From Halieaceae bacterium (GTDB lineage Bacteria; Pseudomonadota; Gammaproteobacteria; Pseudomonadales; Halieaceae): 56,343 nucleotides of DNA. Position 1 is the first letter of the stretch. Each line of letters opens with the position of its first letter. The notes under the pieces were generated by a model that did not search any database, was not told the DNA's origin, and saw nothing but the letters and a program-made list of their open reading frames with translations. The position numbers and the translations under genes were made by a program. The stretch covers positions 1 through 56,343 of the forward strand of contig JALRFH010000021.1 of the NCBI GenBank assembly GCA_023253715.1, in the 5' to 3' direction. Positions 1-13,439 of this stretch are shown here, piece after piece.

Positions 1-682
1 GCATGTACTTCAACGAGAACACTTTGTAGGCCGAAGCACTTAAACTACCGCCCCAGGTATCAAAAATTTGTACGGCCTGGGCACCCGCGGCAATTTGCGC
101 GTTTAGGTAATCTGCTACTGCATCGGCCAACAAAGCCAGCAGCTTATGCATCACTTCAGGCTGGTCATAGGCCATAGCTTTAACGCGAGCAAAGTCCTTG
201 CTACTGCCGCCTTCAACCATATACGTCGCTAGTGTCCACGGGCTACCCGAAAAGCCAATCAAAGGAACTTCGCCATTTAATTCATTACGAATCGCGCTGA
301 CTGCGTCCATAACGTAGCTCAAATCGTCTGCCGCTTTGAAATCATTTAAGGTATCGATATCTGCCTCACAGCGCACCGTCTTGTGGAACCTAGGTCCTTC
401 ACCCTCTTCAAAATACAGACCCAGACCCAGGGCATCGGGAATGGTCAAAATATCCGAAAACAGGATTGCCGCGTCCATTGGGTAGCGTCGCAAGGGCTGC
501 ATAGTAACTTCACAAGCGAGCTCAGTATTCTTGCAAAGATCCAAAAACGAGCCTGCTTGCGCTCGCGTTGCCCGATACTCTGGCAAATAGCGGCCGGCCT
601 GACGCATCATCCAAATAGGCGTGCGATCGACAGGTTGGCGCATTAAGGCGCGTAAAAAACGATCATTTTTTAAATTCGACAC
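1..682 (-). CDS. hemE: Uroporphyrinogen decarboxylase (3' end truncated by window edge)
   Basis: Reverse-strand reading from GTG at 682 gives (M)[36 protein letters not shown]..., the typical HemE N-terminus; frame runs open to position 1. Confidence 0.9.
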   Translation of the reverse strand, partial: MSNLKNDRFLRALMRQPVDRTPIWMMRQAGRYLPEYRATRAQAGSFLDLCKNTELACEVTMQPLRRYPMDAAILFSDILTIPDALGLGLYFEEGEGPRFHKTVRCEADIDTLNDFKAADDLSYVMDAVSAIRNELNGEVPLIGFSGSPWTLATYMVEGGSSKDFARVKAMAYDQPEVMHKLLALLADAVADYLNAQIAAGAQAVQIFDTWGGSLSASAYKVFSLKYM

Positions 683-702
683 AAGCTCGCTCGCTGCAAA
701 AA

Positions 703-2145
<1,443 letters not shown>

Positions 2146-5100
2146 TTAATCCGTGTCTCGCAGACGTGACAACAAGGTGCTCAAGTCTGCTGCTTTCGGC
2201 TTAACCAACCAGAATTTACCGATATAATCTTCAAAATTTTCTAACAAATGTGTCGCCCATGCCGAGCCAGTCTCTCGCGCGTGATCTTTGATGCGCTGAC
2301 GCAAGTGGTGACGGTAAGCTTCCATATACTCGGCATTAATACGGCAAATTTCCACCAACTCGCTGTTATAACGATCGATGAACGTTCTGTCTTCGTCCAG
2401 TACATAAGCAAAACCGCCCGTCATACCGGCGCCAAAGTTCACCCCAGCCGGACCCAGAACAATGACGGTACCGCCAGTCATGTATTCGCAACAATGATCT
2501 CCAGCACCTTCAACGATGGCATGTGCTCCACTGTTACGGACCGCAAAGCGCTCTCCCGCTGTACCCGAGGCATAAAGCTCGCCGCCAGTCGCGCCGTACA
2601 AACACGTATTACCAATAATAGCCGCGTCTTTGGCCTCGAAGGCACTGCCTTTCGGTGGGAACAAGACGAGCTTGCCACCGGCCATACCTTTACCTACATA
2701 GTCGTTGGCATCGCCCTCTAGGTACATGTGCAGACCACCGGCATTCCACACACCAAAGCTTTGGCCAGCTGTGCCCTCTAAGCGGATAATCAGAGGGGCT
2801 GACTCCATACCCAAATTGCCGTGGCGTTTCGCGATTTCGCCGCTCAAACGCGCCCCAATCGAACGATCGCAATTGCCGACCCGATAGTTCAAATCACCGC
2901 CGCTCGCGGCTTCGATCATCGGCAGTGCATCCGCAACCATACGCTCGGCGAGTTCGCCTTGGTCGAAGGGATCGTTCGAGGCAACCTGGCAGAACTGCGG
3001 TTGATCGGCAGCCGCTGGATCCACATGTAGAATTGGAGCCAAATCTAAGTGGCTTTGTTTGGTGGTATCGCCCGGTAACAACTCGAGTAAATCCGTTCGG
3101 CCAATCAATTCTTCTAGGCTTCGAACGCCCAGCTTTGCCAACCACTCTCGAGTTTCCTCGGCCACCATCGTGAAAAAGTTCACGACCATATCGACGGTGC
3201 CGTTGAAATGATCATCACGCAAACGACTGTCTTGAGTGGCAACACCGGTTGCGCAATTATTGAGGTGACAGATACGTAAGTACTTACAACCCAAGGCGAC
3301 CATTGGGGCGGTACCAAAGCCAAAACTTTCGGCACCCAAAATGGCGGCTTTGATCACGTCAAGGCCGGTTTTCATCCCACCGTCAGCCTGCAGTCGAATC
3401 GAGCCGCGCAAACGGTTACCACGCAGGGTTTGCTGAACTTCCGCTAGACCTAATTCCCAGGGGGAGCCCGCGTGACGAATCGATGTGATCGGGCTTGCCG
3501 CCGTTCCGCCATCGTAACCACTGATGGTAATCAAATCGGCATAGGCCTTGGCGACACCTGCGGCGATGGTACCAATGCCAGGTTCCGACACGAGTTTTAC
3601 CGACACCAGAGCGTCGGGGTTTACCTGCTTTAAGTCGAAAATCAATTGAGCCAAATCTTCAATTGAATAGATATCGTGGTGGGGGGGTGGTGAAATCAAA
3701 GTCACTCCCGGTACCGAATAGCGCAGGCGTGCAATTAAGTCGTTGACTTTGCCGCCGGGTAATTGGCCACCCTCACCGGGCTTGGCGCCCTGTGCCACTT
3801 TAATTTGTAATACCTCGGCGTTGACCAAATAGTGCGGCGTCACCCCGAATCGGCCTGAGGCAATTTGCTTAATTTTAGAGACCCGTTCTGTGCCATAACG
3901 CGCCGGATCCTCACCGCCTTCACCCGAGTTCGAGCGAGCACCGATGCGATTCATTGCCGCGGCCAGCGCTTCGTGTGCTTCGGGGCTCAGTGCCCCCAGC
4001 GACATACCGGCAGAGTCAAAGCGCGGCAATATCGCTTCTACCGGTTCGATCTCCTCTAACGGCAAGGGCTCGTCTGCCAGCACTGGCTTCATCAAATCGC
4101 GCAACGTAGCCACTGGGCGGCTGTTCACCATGTGACTGTACTTTTGGTAAATACCTCGATCACCGCTCGCCACCGCTTGTTGCAGGGCTAGAACTACATC
4201 TGGGTTAAAGGCGTGATATTCTTGACCGTGCACATATTTCAACAAGCCGCCCTGAACCAACGATTTGCGCATCGACCAGGCGGTTCGCGCCAAGGCTTTT
4301 TGATCATCCTCAAGATCGATGAAATCGGCACCGCTGATTCGGCTTGCCACCCCTTTAAAACACGTTTCAACCACTTCTGACGCCAAACCGATGGCTTCAA
4401 ACAGCTGTGCTCCGCGATAAGAACTGACCGCCGATATGCCCATTTTGGACATGATTTTCAACAAGCCCTTGTTAATCCCCTTGCGATAATTTTTGTAACA
4501 AATACTGGGGTCACCCAAAATCTCGCCTTTGCGCAGCAAATCATCCAATACCGCGTAGGCCAAGTAGGGGTAAACCGCTGTCGCGCCAAAACCAAGCAAG
4601 CAGGCAATTTGATGGGAGTCACGGGCACTGCCCGTCTCGATTACCAAGTTCGCATCACAACGAAGTCCCACTTTAATCAAGTGGTGATGAACCGCACCCG
4701 TCGCCAGCAAGCTGTGAATCGGCAGGCGATCGGTCGCGATTTTACGATCCGAAATGATCATAATGGTCGCGCCTTCGCGCACAGCTTGCTCGACCTGTTG
4801 ACACAAAGCTTCTACCGCGCCGGCCAAGCTCATCTCAGCGGGTGCATAGGTTGCGTCAATGTCGGCAACCTCAAAACCGGGTCGATCAAGATTCAATAAA
4901 CGATTAAATTTACTCTGCGACAGGACCGGCGAGCGCAAAATAATTCGCCGCGCATGCTCAGGCCCCTCAGTAAATAGGTTTTGCTCACGCCCCAAGTCCG
5001 TTTCGAGTGACATCACAATCGTTTCACGCAAAGGGTCGATCGGTGGGTTCGTGACCTGCGCGAACTTTTGCCGGAAATAGTCGTACAGGCTTCGCGTCTG

Positions 5101-6597
5101 CTGCGACAGTACAGCCATCGGAGTATCGTCGCCCATAGAGCCGACCGCCTCGTTACCCGATTCCGCTAAGGGCCGGAAAACCTGATCTCGCTCTTCAAAA
5201 CTTACCTGGAACATTTTTTGGTAAGCATCTAACTCCGACACCTCGATACCGGGATCAACCTCACCCTCGAAAGTCCCCTCAATTCGCTCTGAGTTGTCGC
5301 GCAACCACTGCTTATAAGGCTTGCGGGTCTTCAAGCGGTTGTCGATATCAGCGGTGTGCAAGACTTCACCGGTTTCGGTATCTACCATCAGCATTTGCCC
5401 TGGACCAACGCGACCCTTGGCAACCACATCTTCAGGCTTGTAGCTGTATGTGCCGATTTCGGACGCAACGGTCAAAAATCCATCTCGAGTCTTGACCCAG
5501 CGCGCAGGACGCAGGCCGTTTCGATCCAGCAAACAGGTGGCATATCGACCATCAGTGAGCACGATACCAGCAGGACCATCCCAAGGTTCCATGTGCATGG
5601 AGTGGTACTCGTAAAACGCACGCAAGTCGGCGTCCATCGATTCAAGATTCTGCCACGCCGGTGGAATCAACATCCGCAACGCGCGGGGCATATCTACGCC
5701 GCCCGTCAGCAGCACCTCAAGCATATTATCCAGGCTCGACGAGTCGGAGCCGGTGCGATTAACTATCGGCTGGATGTCGGCAATATTCGGCAGCAGATCT
5801 GTTTCAAACAAAGCGGAGCGAGCGTCTGCCCAATTGCGGTTGCCCTCGATCGTGTTGATCTCACCGTTGTGCGCCAACAAGCGAAAGGGTTGTGCTAATG
5901 GCCACTTGGGCAGGGTGTTGGTCGAGAAACGCTGGTGAAAAACACAGATCGCGGTCTGCAAGCGAGGATCGCCCAGATCCGCATAAAATTGCGGTAAATC
6001 CGCTGGCATGACCAAACCTTTGTAGGACACGACTTTGGCCGACAAACTGCACAAATAAAACGCCTCATGCTCAGCTCCTGCCAGCGCTTTTTCTGTTCTG
6101 CGACGCGCGATCAACAACTTGGCTTCGAGTGACACAGAGTCATCGGAATCAGCTTCGACGACGAAACACTGTTCGATACGGGGCAAACTGGCCAAGGCAA
6201 TTTCACCACAGACTGACGCATCTGTAGGCACGACACGCCAACCCAGAGGATTCAGCCCTTGAGCGCGTAAAGCCGTTTCTAGCGCCGTGCGTTCTGTGGC
6301 GGCGGCCTCTTGGTCTTGGCTCAAAAAGGTCTGCGCAATCGCGAAATGATCCGGCAAAGTCACCCCTAAGACCTTGCTCGCCTCATCTTTAAAGAAACTC
6401 TTGGGCATCTGGAACAAGAGCCCGCAACCATCACCGGTCTTACCGTCTGCGGCAATACCACCTCGGTGAGTCATGCAGGTCAGCGACTCAATCGCCGTCT
6501 GCAACAGGCGGTGACTCGCTTCTCCTGTGGTTTGGGCAATCAATCCAAACCCGCAGTTATCACGGAATTCTTCAGGGCGATATAGGCCAGCGTTCAT
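2146..6597 (-). CDS. gltB: Glutamate synthase (NADPH) large subunit
   Basis: ORF to 6663; internal ATG at 6597 gives [22 protein letters not shown] with the N-terminal Cys region of class II amidotransferases; [24 protein letters not shown] and C-terminal GXGXG repeats present. Confidence 0.95.
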   Translation of the reverse strand: MNAGLYRPEEFRDNCGFGLIAQTTGEASHRLLQTAIESLTCMTHRGGIAADGKTGDGCGLLFQMPKSFFKDEASKVLGVTLPDHFAIAQTFLSQDQEAAATERTALETALRAQGLNPLGWRVVPTDASVCGEIALASLPRIEQCFVVEADSDDSVSLEAKLLIARRRTEKALAGAEHEAFYLCSLSAKVVSYKGLVMPADLPQFYADLGDPRLQTAICVFHQRFSTNTLPKWPLAQPFRLLAHNGEINTIEGNRNWADARSALFETDLLPNIADIQPIVNRTGSDSSSLDNMLEVLLTGGVDMPRALRMLIPPAWQNLESMDADLRAFYEYHSMHMEPWDGPAGIVLTDGRYATCLLDRNGLRPARWVKTRDGFLTVASEIGTYSYKPEDVVAKGRVGPGQMLMVDTETGEVLHTADIDNRLKTRKPYKQWLRDNSERIEGTFEGEVDPGIEVSELDAYQKMFQVSFEERDQVFRPLAESGNEAVGSMGDDTPMAVLSQQTRSLYDYFRQKFAQVTNPPIDPLRETIVMSLETDLGREQNLFTEGPEHARRIILRSPVLSQSKFNRLLNLDRPGFEVADIDATYAPAEMSLAGAVEALCQQVEQAVREGATIMIISDRKIATDRLPIHSLLATGAVHHHLIKVGLRCDANLVIETGSARDSHQIACLLGFGATAVYPYLAYAVLDDLLRKGEILGDPSICYKNYRKGINKGLLKIMSKMGISAVSSYRGAQLFEAIGLASEVVETCFKGVASRISGADFIDLEDDQKALARTAWSMRKSLVQGGLLKYVHGQEYHAFNPDVVLALQQAVASGDRGIYQKYSHMVNSRPVATLRDLMKPVLADEPLPLEEIEPVEAILPRFDSAGMSLGALSPEAHEALAAAMNRIGARSNSGEGGEDPARYGTERVSKIKQIASGRFGVTPHYLVNAEVLQIKVAQGAKPGEGGQLPGGKVNDLIARLRYSVPGVTLISPPPHHDIYSIEDLAQLIFDLKQVNPDALVSVKLVSEPGIGTIAAGVAKAYADLITISGYDGGTAASPITSIRHAGSPWELGLAEVQQTLRGNRLRGSIRLQADGGMKTGLDVIKAAILGAESFGFGTAPMVALGCKYLRICHLNNCATGVATQDSRLRDDHFNGTVDMVVNFFTMVAEETREWLAKLGVRSLEELIGRTDLLELLPGDTTKQSHLDLAPILHVDPAAADQPQFCQVASNDPFDQGELAERMVADALPMIEAASGGDLNYRVGNCDRSIGARLSGEIAKRHGNLGMESAPLIIRLEGTAGQSFGVWNAGGLHMYLEGDANDYVGKGMAGGKLVLFPPKGSAFEAKDAAIIGNTCLYGATGGELYASGTAGERFAVRNSGAHAIVEGAGDHCCEYMTGGTVIVLGPAGVNFGAGMTGGFAYVLDEDRTFIDRYNSELVEICRINAEYMEAYRHHLRQRIKDHARETGSAWATHLLENFEDYIGKFWLVKPKAADLSTLLSRLRDTD

Positions 6598-6763
6598 AGC
6601 TATTCCAATACAAGTTAATGGTTGTAGATCGTGTGTGCGGCGCACTCCCCGCGCGAGGCTCAAGGGGCGCTTCTTCTTAGGGGGAGACGGATTTTACACG
6701 CTCTTAGGCATATCGACAAACCTATGGCCAAAACTGTACAAGATTTGCCTCAAATTAAAGGCC

Positions 6764-7849
6764 TTATCGATCAATCAAAGCGTGCAGTTCATCTTGTCGA
6801 ACATCGTCAACGACCACCGCTTCGCCTAAGGCCGCAAGCAGGACAAAACGCATTCGCCCGTCGATCACTTTCTTGTCCAAAGACATGAGGTCGATAAAGG
6901 TGTTCGAACTCATGCCCTCGGGCGCCCAAATGGGTAAACCCAAATCGGTCAGCAAGTGCTCGAGCTCGGTCACCAAACCATCAGAAACCGAGTGGCGCAT
7001 CGCCGACAAACGCACAGCCATCACCATACCCGCGGCGACCGCCTCACCGTGCAACCAAGCACCGTAACCCATGTGCGTTTCGATGGCATGCCCAAAGGTA
7101 TGACCCAAATTCAAGATGGCACGTAGCCCCGATTCACGCTCGTCAGCGGCAACCACTTCGGCTTTAATCTCACACGAACGCTTAATCGCGTAACTCAGCA
7201 CATTGGCGTCTCTCGACCTGAGCCCCACCCTGTTCGCACCAAGCCAAGCGTGGAAATCGGCATCAAATATTAATCCGTATTTCACAACCTCGGCCAAGCC
7301 TGCGGCGTATTCACGATCGCCAAGCGTTGACAGGGTCGCAGTGTCGATAATGACGGCATTGGGCTGATAAAAAGCGCCAATCATGTTTTTACCAAGCGGA
7401 TGATTGACCGCCGTTTTGCCACCCACCGAAGAATCCACCTGTGCCAGTAGCGTAGTCGGCACCTGCACAAAATTTACACCGCGCTGATAGCAGGCCGCAG
7501 CGAAGCCGGTGATGTCACCCACAACACCGCCACCCAGAGCAACAAATGTGGTGCTGCGGTTATGTCGGGCGCGTAACACCTGGTCAAAAATATCGCCTAA
7601 TGTCTGCCAGGTTTTGTACTGCTCACCATCAGGTAGGATCACCGAGCTTACCAAGGCCTCAGCGGGTAATTGGCGCAACACAGCATCCAAATATAAAGGC
7701 GCAATAGTCTCGTTGGTGACAACAACGATTTGCCGGCCCGTTATCGCATCGCCCAGCAAGGTAGTGGCATGTAATAGGTTGGGCCCAATGTATATCGGAT
7801 AACGACGATCACCAAGTTCTACGTATAAGGTCGTGCACTGTACAGACAT
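6764..7849 (-). CDS. aroB: 3-dehydroquinate synthase
   Basis: 361 aa; DGEQYKTWQTLGDIFD, ALGGGVVGDITGFAA, GKTAVNHPLGKNMIGAFYQP motifs. Confidence 0.95.
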   Translation of the reverse strand: MSVQCTTLYVELGDRRYPIYIGPNLLHATTLLGDAITGRQIVVVTNETIAPLYLDAVLRQLPAEALVSSVILPDGEQYKTWQTLGDIFDQVLRARHNRSTTFVALGGGVVGDITGFAAACYQRGVNFVQVPTTLLAQVDSSVGGKTAVNHPLGKNMIGAFYQPNAVIIDTATLSTLGDREYAAGLAEVVKYGLIFDADFHAWLGANRVGLRSRDANVLSYAIKRSCEIKAEVVAADERESGLRAILNLGHTFGHAIETHMGYGAWLHGEAVAAGMVMAVRLSAMRHSVSDGLVTELEHLLTDLGLPIWAPEGMSSNTFIDLMSLDKKVIDGRMRFVLLAALGEAVVVDDVRQDELHALIDR

Positions 7850-7864
7850 GTCTTCGCTCTTGCG

Positions 7865-8377
7865 TTATTCACTCTGATCGCCGTAATGACGAGCAAGCCG
7901 AGTGGCAATGGACCGCGAATTGGCGCCATCCGTTTCGATCGTTTGGGTCGCAATTTCCCGATACAAGGGATCGCGGATGTTCATTAAACGTTCAAGCACC
8001 TCGCGCGGATTGCCCGTTTGCAGCAGTGGACGTTTGCGATCGTTGGCCGTACGACGAAGCTGCTCGCTTAGGGATGCGCGTAAGTATATCACTTGTGCAG
8101 GTTTTAATAAGTCGCGATTCTCTTCACGCATCACAATACCGCCGCCAGTGGCAATAACACCCTCTGGCATGGCCAGCAAATCTTTTAGCACTTGAGTTTC
8201 ACGATCTCGAAATCCCTGCTCACCTTCAACATCAAAGATCCATGGAATATCAGCACCCGTGCGTGCTTCGATCTCAGCATCGCTATCTTTAAACGGCAAA
8301 CGCAACTTTCTTGCAAGCAAGGTGCCAACGGTAGTTTTGCCGGCCCCCATGGGGCCGACTAGGACAATCAAAGCCAT
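7865..8377 (-). CDS. aroK: Shikimate kinase
   Basis: 170 aa; Walker A GPMGAGKTTVG, DSDAEIE, GGGIV; next to aroB. Confidence 0.95.
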   Translation of the reverse strand: MALIVLVGPMGAGKTTVGTLLARKLRLPFKDSDAEIEARTGADIPWIFDVEGEQGFRDRETQVLKDLLAMPEGVIATGGGIVMREENRDLLKPAQVIYLRASLSEQLRRTANDRKRPLLQTGNPREVLERLMNIRDPLYREIATQTIETDGANSRSIATRLARHYGDQSE

Positions 8378-8387
8378 ACTGACAGCT

Positions 8388-10514
8388 CTAGTCGAGTAAC
8401 GAATCTGCCAGTATACGCGGAGTAATAAAAATTAGCGTCTCTGTTTTTGTTCGAGAGGTCGAAGTGCTCTTAAAAAATTGGCCCATCACCGGCAAATCGC
8501 CCAGCACCGGTACCTTTGAGGTTTTTTCAAGATCCTCTGTTCTAAAAACGCCGCCTAAGACAATGGTTTCCCCATTACCCACTAAGACTTGCGTAGTGAG
8601 TTCGGTGGTGTCAATGGTTGGGATACTACCGCCATTACCCGAAGGCACCAAATCACCGATACTGTCTTGGTTGATCACAAGATCGAGCAAGATCCGGTCG
8701 TCGGGCGTAATATTTGGCGTGACATCCAGTTGTAATACCGCCTCTTTAAATTGCGTGGCGGTTGCGCCGCCGGCCGAAGATTCTTGGTAGGGAACTTCCG
8801 TACCAGACTTGATCGAAGCTTTTTGTTTATCGCCCGTAATCACTTTAGGTTGAGACACTACCTCGCCTTTACCTACCGCCTCTAGCGCACTCAGTTCTGC
8901 GGTTAAAAATACGTCTTTGCTGGTAAAACCTACCGCAAAACTGCCCGCCGGCTCAGCCACACCCAAATCAACCAACAAAGACCCTGGCAAAGAAACAGAA
9001 CCCGGTAGTCCATCAATAATTGATTGATTGAGGTTCGTTACGTTTTCTACGTCACCACTAATCGACAAGGCGTTTCCAAAGAAGTTGTTGTTGGTATGCC
9101 CACCGCCCCAAGAAATACCGAGCTCTTCATCCAAGTTAGACTGTGCAATCACGATTCGCGCTTCAATCATGACCTGGCGAATGGGAATGTCGACGAGGTC
9201 GATAAGATTTCGAATTTCAGCCAGCTTAGCTGCCGTTTCTGTCACGATGAGCGAATTGGTCCGAGGATCAACAATCACACTACCGCGCGACGAAATCAGT
9301 GACCCACCATCTTCACTACCCGCAGAGAATAGATCGACAATAGCATCTGCTTTAGCGTAGCGGATTCGGATGAACTCTGTGCTCAAGGGCGCTAATTCCG
9401 CAATCTGCTTATTCGCTTCAATTTGTTGACGCTCGCGTTCAGCGATCTCATCGGCCGGAGCGACCATCAGAACGTTGCCAATTTGCCGTTTATCCAAACC
9501 TCGCGTCTTCAACACGAGCTCCAAGGCTTGATCCCAGGGCACGTTCTGCAAGCGCAAGGTAATTCGCCCCGTAACGGTATCGCTGGCAACCAAGTTAAGC
9601 TCGGTAAAATCGGCAATTAACTGCAAGACAGCGCGAACTTCGATGTCTTGGAAATTTAATGAAATGCGGTCGCCAACGTAGGCAAACTCGTTGCGGCGAT
9701 CCTCGATTTCCTCAACGGTTAAGGCTTTGACACTTAACACGTATTGGTTATCGGTTTGATAGGCCAAGTAATCGAAATCTTTCGCCGTCTTTAGGGTCAG
9801 CACCGTCCCGAGTTCGGTCGTATTCACATCGACACTGTAGACGGGCGTCGCAAAATCGGTCACATCAAAACGACGCAACAGGCGCTCGGGCACTGCAGTA
9901 TCCTTGAACTGAACTTTGATATCGCCCGCTTCAGAATAGACGTTGACGTCAACGTTTGGGTTGCTCAACTCCAACAACAATCGCCCTTCACCTGCCGTGG
10001 TACGCTGAAACTGCAGGTCGGTAATCATGGCCTCGACATCTAAGACCTTTTCCACTTTAGCCATCACAGCGTTAGGGTCGGAAGCCGGTTTGGTGTAATC
10101 ACCTTGGCCACCTTCGCCGACGGTTACAAATAGCGAATTGCCTTCAACGCGCGTCTCATACGGCACTAATTTTACTAGGTTCACGATCATCCGCGTCCGC
10201 TCGCCCGCCTCTACCACCATGACGGCCGTGGCATTTCCATACGGCAGGGTAAAGCGCTTTCGATCTAGGCCGCTTTTGGTATCGGAAAAGTCCAAAGCGA
10301 TGCGAGCGGGTTTCTCGACTGTGTAGCCTTTGTAATCTTGAGGCACTGAATCAAAATCGACGCGAATCTCAAACTTGCCGCCGGAGCGTGAGGTAAAGCT
10401 GATTTCCTCGACCACGCTCGCCATCAACTGCGAGCTTGAGGTCAACGCAAGCAGACCGATGACGCTCTGTATCGAGACCCTAGTAAAGAATGCTCTGACT
10501 GTTCGCCACACCAT
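8388..10514 (-). CDS. pilQ: Type IV pilus secretin PilQ
   Basis: 708 aa; N-terminal AMIN-like region, STN/secretin domain with C-terminal VPVLGDLPVMGQFFKSTSTSRTKTETLIFITPRIL. Confidence 0.95.
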   Translation of the reverse strand: MVWRTVRAFFTRVSIQSVIGLLALTSSSQLMASVVEEISFTSRSGGKFEIRVDFDSVPQDYKGYTVEKPARIALDFSDTKSGLDRKRFTLPYGNATAVMVVEAGERTRMIVNLVKLVPYETRVEGNSLFVTVGEGGQGDYTKPASDPNAVMAKVEKVLDVEAMITDLQFQRTTAGEGRLLLELSNPNVDVNVYSEAGDIKVQFKDTAVPERLLRRFDVTDFATPVYSVDVNTTELGTVLTLKTAKDFDYLAYQTDNQYVLSVKALTVEEIEDRRNEFAYVGDRISLNFQDIEVRAVLQLIADFTELNLVASDTVTGRITLRLQNVPWDQALELVLKTRGLDKRQIGNVLMVAPADEIAERERQQIEANKQIAELAPLSTEFIRIRYAKADAIVDLFSAGSEDGGSLISSRGSVIVDPRTNSLIVTETAAKLAEIRNLIDLVDIPIRQVMIEARIVIAQSNLDEELGISWGGGHTNNNFFGNALSISGDVENVTNLNQSIIDGLPGSVSLPGSLLVDLGVAEPAGSFAVGFTSKDVFLTAELSALEAVGKGEVVSQPKVITGDKQKASIKSGTEVPYQESSAGGATATQFKEAVLQLDVTPNITPDDRILLDLVINQDSIGDLVPSGNGGSIPTIDTTELTTQVLVGNGETIVLGGVFRTEDLEKTSKVPVLGDLPVMGQFFKSTSTSRTKTETLIFITPRILADSLLD

Positions 10515-10518
10515 GGTG

Positions 10519-11064
10519 CTACCCCTCTCCCAAATTCACTCCGTTGAGCATGATCGACCTAGGCCGCTCCACCCAACCGTCTTCTGAACCATCGCTCACG
10601 ATCTCAACGACGGCAACATAGGTCGGCCCCATATCAATCACGCGTCCGTGATTGCGACCAATGTAATTACCCAAACCAACACGATGAATGCCGCCGTCAG
10701 GGTCTTGCATTAAGGTCCAATCTTTGCCGTTACGACGAATAGTGCCGACCATCACTAATGATTCAAGCGTATATTGTTCTAAAAATTCTTTGGACCTATT
10801 CGGATCCGGTCGCACCGCCGACACCGACTGCAATTGCGCCACATCCTGCACGGCGACAGGACGCTCGAAAGGGCTTCGAATGGTCGTGGCGCTGTAGGCA
10901 AAGGCCTCGTAATCCTTAAATGGCGGTATGGCAGCGATGATGCCGGCAGGCCGAGCGCGCTTTTCGGCCATGAATTGATCTAAATCGCTGAAATCGTCAT
11001 TCGCGCAAGCGGTCAAACCCAGCATCGCAGCGACAACCCAGACTTTATTTAGCGCGCCCGACAT
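10519..11064 (-). CDS. pilP: Type IV pilus assembly lipoprotein PilP
   Basis: 181 aa; lipobox-like LGLTACAN; SPFERP and ESLVMVGTIRRNGKDWTLMQDPDGGIHRVGLGNYIGRNHGRV; located between pilQ and pilO. Confidence 0.93.
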   Translation of the reverse strand: MSGALNKVWVVAAMLGLTACANDDFSDLDQFMAEKRARPAGIIAAIPPFKDYEAFAYSATTIRSPFERPVAVQDVAQLQSVSAVRPDPNRSKEFLEQYTLESLVMVGTIRRNGKDWTLMQDPDGGIHRVGLGNYIGRNHGRVIDMGPTYVAVVEIVSDGSEDGWVERPRSIMLNGVNLGEG

Positions 11065-11675
11065 TATCCACCATCCCTATAACGATAAGTTTTGGCGATC
11101 ATGTTCATACGCAAATCACCACCCCCTGCGCGCACCGCTTCGATACTAAAATCGTGCAATGTCACAATGCGAGGCAAACCTGCCATGGACGATACGAAAC
11201 TGCCAAGGTCATGGTAGGAACCTGTCGCCACGATGGCAATCGGCAACTCAACATAAAACTCATCGGCCCGCTCATCCTGCAAATCGATGCTAGCGATCTC
11301 TAAACCGTTAACCAATCCTTTATTGGTAATATCCTCGAGCAAGCCCGGCACTTCGGTATCACTGGGTAATTGACTCACTAATGCGCCGAACGAATCTTCC
11401 ATCTCCAGCATTTGTCGCTTGTAGGCATCTAGATTGGCTGCTTTAAATGCTTTGTCTTCGAAATCTTTTTTGGTATCCAGCTCTTGTTGCTCAGCGCGAG
11501 CCAAATCTTGCTGCAGGCCCTTCACATGATAGTTATAGCCCACAAACAGGACGGCAACAAAAACCAGTATCCAAAGAAAAACCAAGATAGGCACAGGCCA
11601 GGATCCGATATTATCAGGATCAAGATCACTGACATCGAAGTCTTTCAAGCTACGCAAGGTATCTTCAATGGCCAT
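11064..11675 (-). CDS. pilO: Type IV pilus inner membrane protein PilO
   Basis: 203 aa; single N-terminal TM and PilO-like LPIAIVATGSYHDLGSFVSSMAGLPRIVTLHDF; operon context. Confidence 0.93.
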   Translation of the reverse strand: MAIEDTLRSLKDFDVSDLDPDNIGSWPVPILVFLWILVFVAVLFVGYNYHVKGLQQDLARAEQQELDTKKDFEDKAFKAANLDAYKRQMLEMEDSFGALVSQLPSDTEVPGLLEDITNKGLVNGLEIASIDLQDERADEFYVELPIAIVATGSYHDLGSFVSSMAGLPRIVTLHDFSIEAVRAGGGDLRMNMIAKTYRYRDGG

Positions 11676-12231
11676 TATCGCGCACCCTCGCCGTCCGGCT
11701 GGATTTTTACAGACAAATTAAAAGTCGTTGCTTGCGGGCCAAACTCTGGTGCCGCCCTGACCGAGTCCAGATTCGGGGACGAAAACCAATCAGAGGCCTC
11801 TAAATTCCGCATCAAGCTCGACACCCTATTGTTTGATTCGGCCACACCACGCACACTAATCAAACCGTCAACTGACTGAAGACTGGTGTAGTACACCCCA
11901 TCGGGCACGGTGCGAACCAGCTGATCCATCACTCTAACGATGATGGGACGATTGCCCTGTAAATCTTGAATCACCCGCATGCGGTCAAGCAACTGCGTGC
12001 GCCGTTTCTGCAGATCTCGTATCTCCGCCACTTGAGCATTCAACACTTTAATCTCATTGGCGATGTAGTCGTTGCGACGCTTCTGCGCATCAATCTGATC
12101 GTTGATCACGAAATCAACCGCAAGTAAGAGTGCGATGGCGATCAGAGCGACCAGCGCTGAAACCAAATAAAACTCGCGTTTCTTCTGTTCGCGCAACTCC
12201 TCGCGCCATGGCAGCAGATTGATATTCGCCA

Positions 12232-12232
<1 letters not shown>
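11675..12232 (-). CDS. pilN: Type IV pilus inner membrane protein PilN
   Basis: 185 aa; MANINLLPWREELREQKKREF start typical of PilN; operon context. Confidence 0.93.
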
Positions 12233-13296
<1,064 letters not shown>

Positions 13297-13439
13297 CTAT
13301 CGCCTCGCCATTCTGCAGTTATGCTAATGTGTCATATTACTTCACATTTCGACAAAGATATAGGCTTGCTAGGCTCGCATGCAGGCATCATTACCGCCTA
13401 TAATTCAACTCATGCTCTTGCCAATCATCAAATACTACC

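Noticed and set aside
2248-2721. Long antisense ORFs opposite gltB, serB, parC, hslU and others in the ORF track (for example 157 aa at 2248-2721, 180 aa at 5356-5898)
   Set aside because: They lie fully inside strongly supported genes on the other strand, show low-complexity translations without recognisable domains, and are expected in a moderately GC-rich genome.
3682-3691. Run of G (gtgggggggtgg) that could be a slippage site or frameshift
   Set aside because: It encodes the conserved glutamate synthase PPPHH stretch ([10 protein letters not shown]) and the reading frame is intact across it.
13326-13348. AATGTG-N11-CACATT inverted repeat between pilM and mrcA, considered as a CRP/Vfr site
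   Set aside because: Spacing differs from TGTGA-N6-TCACA and the match is short; not convincing without conservation data.
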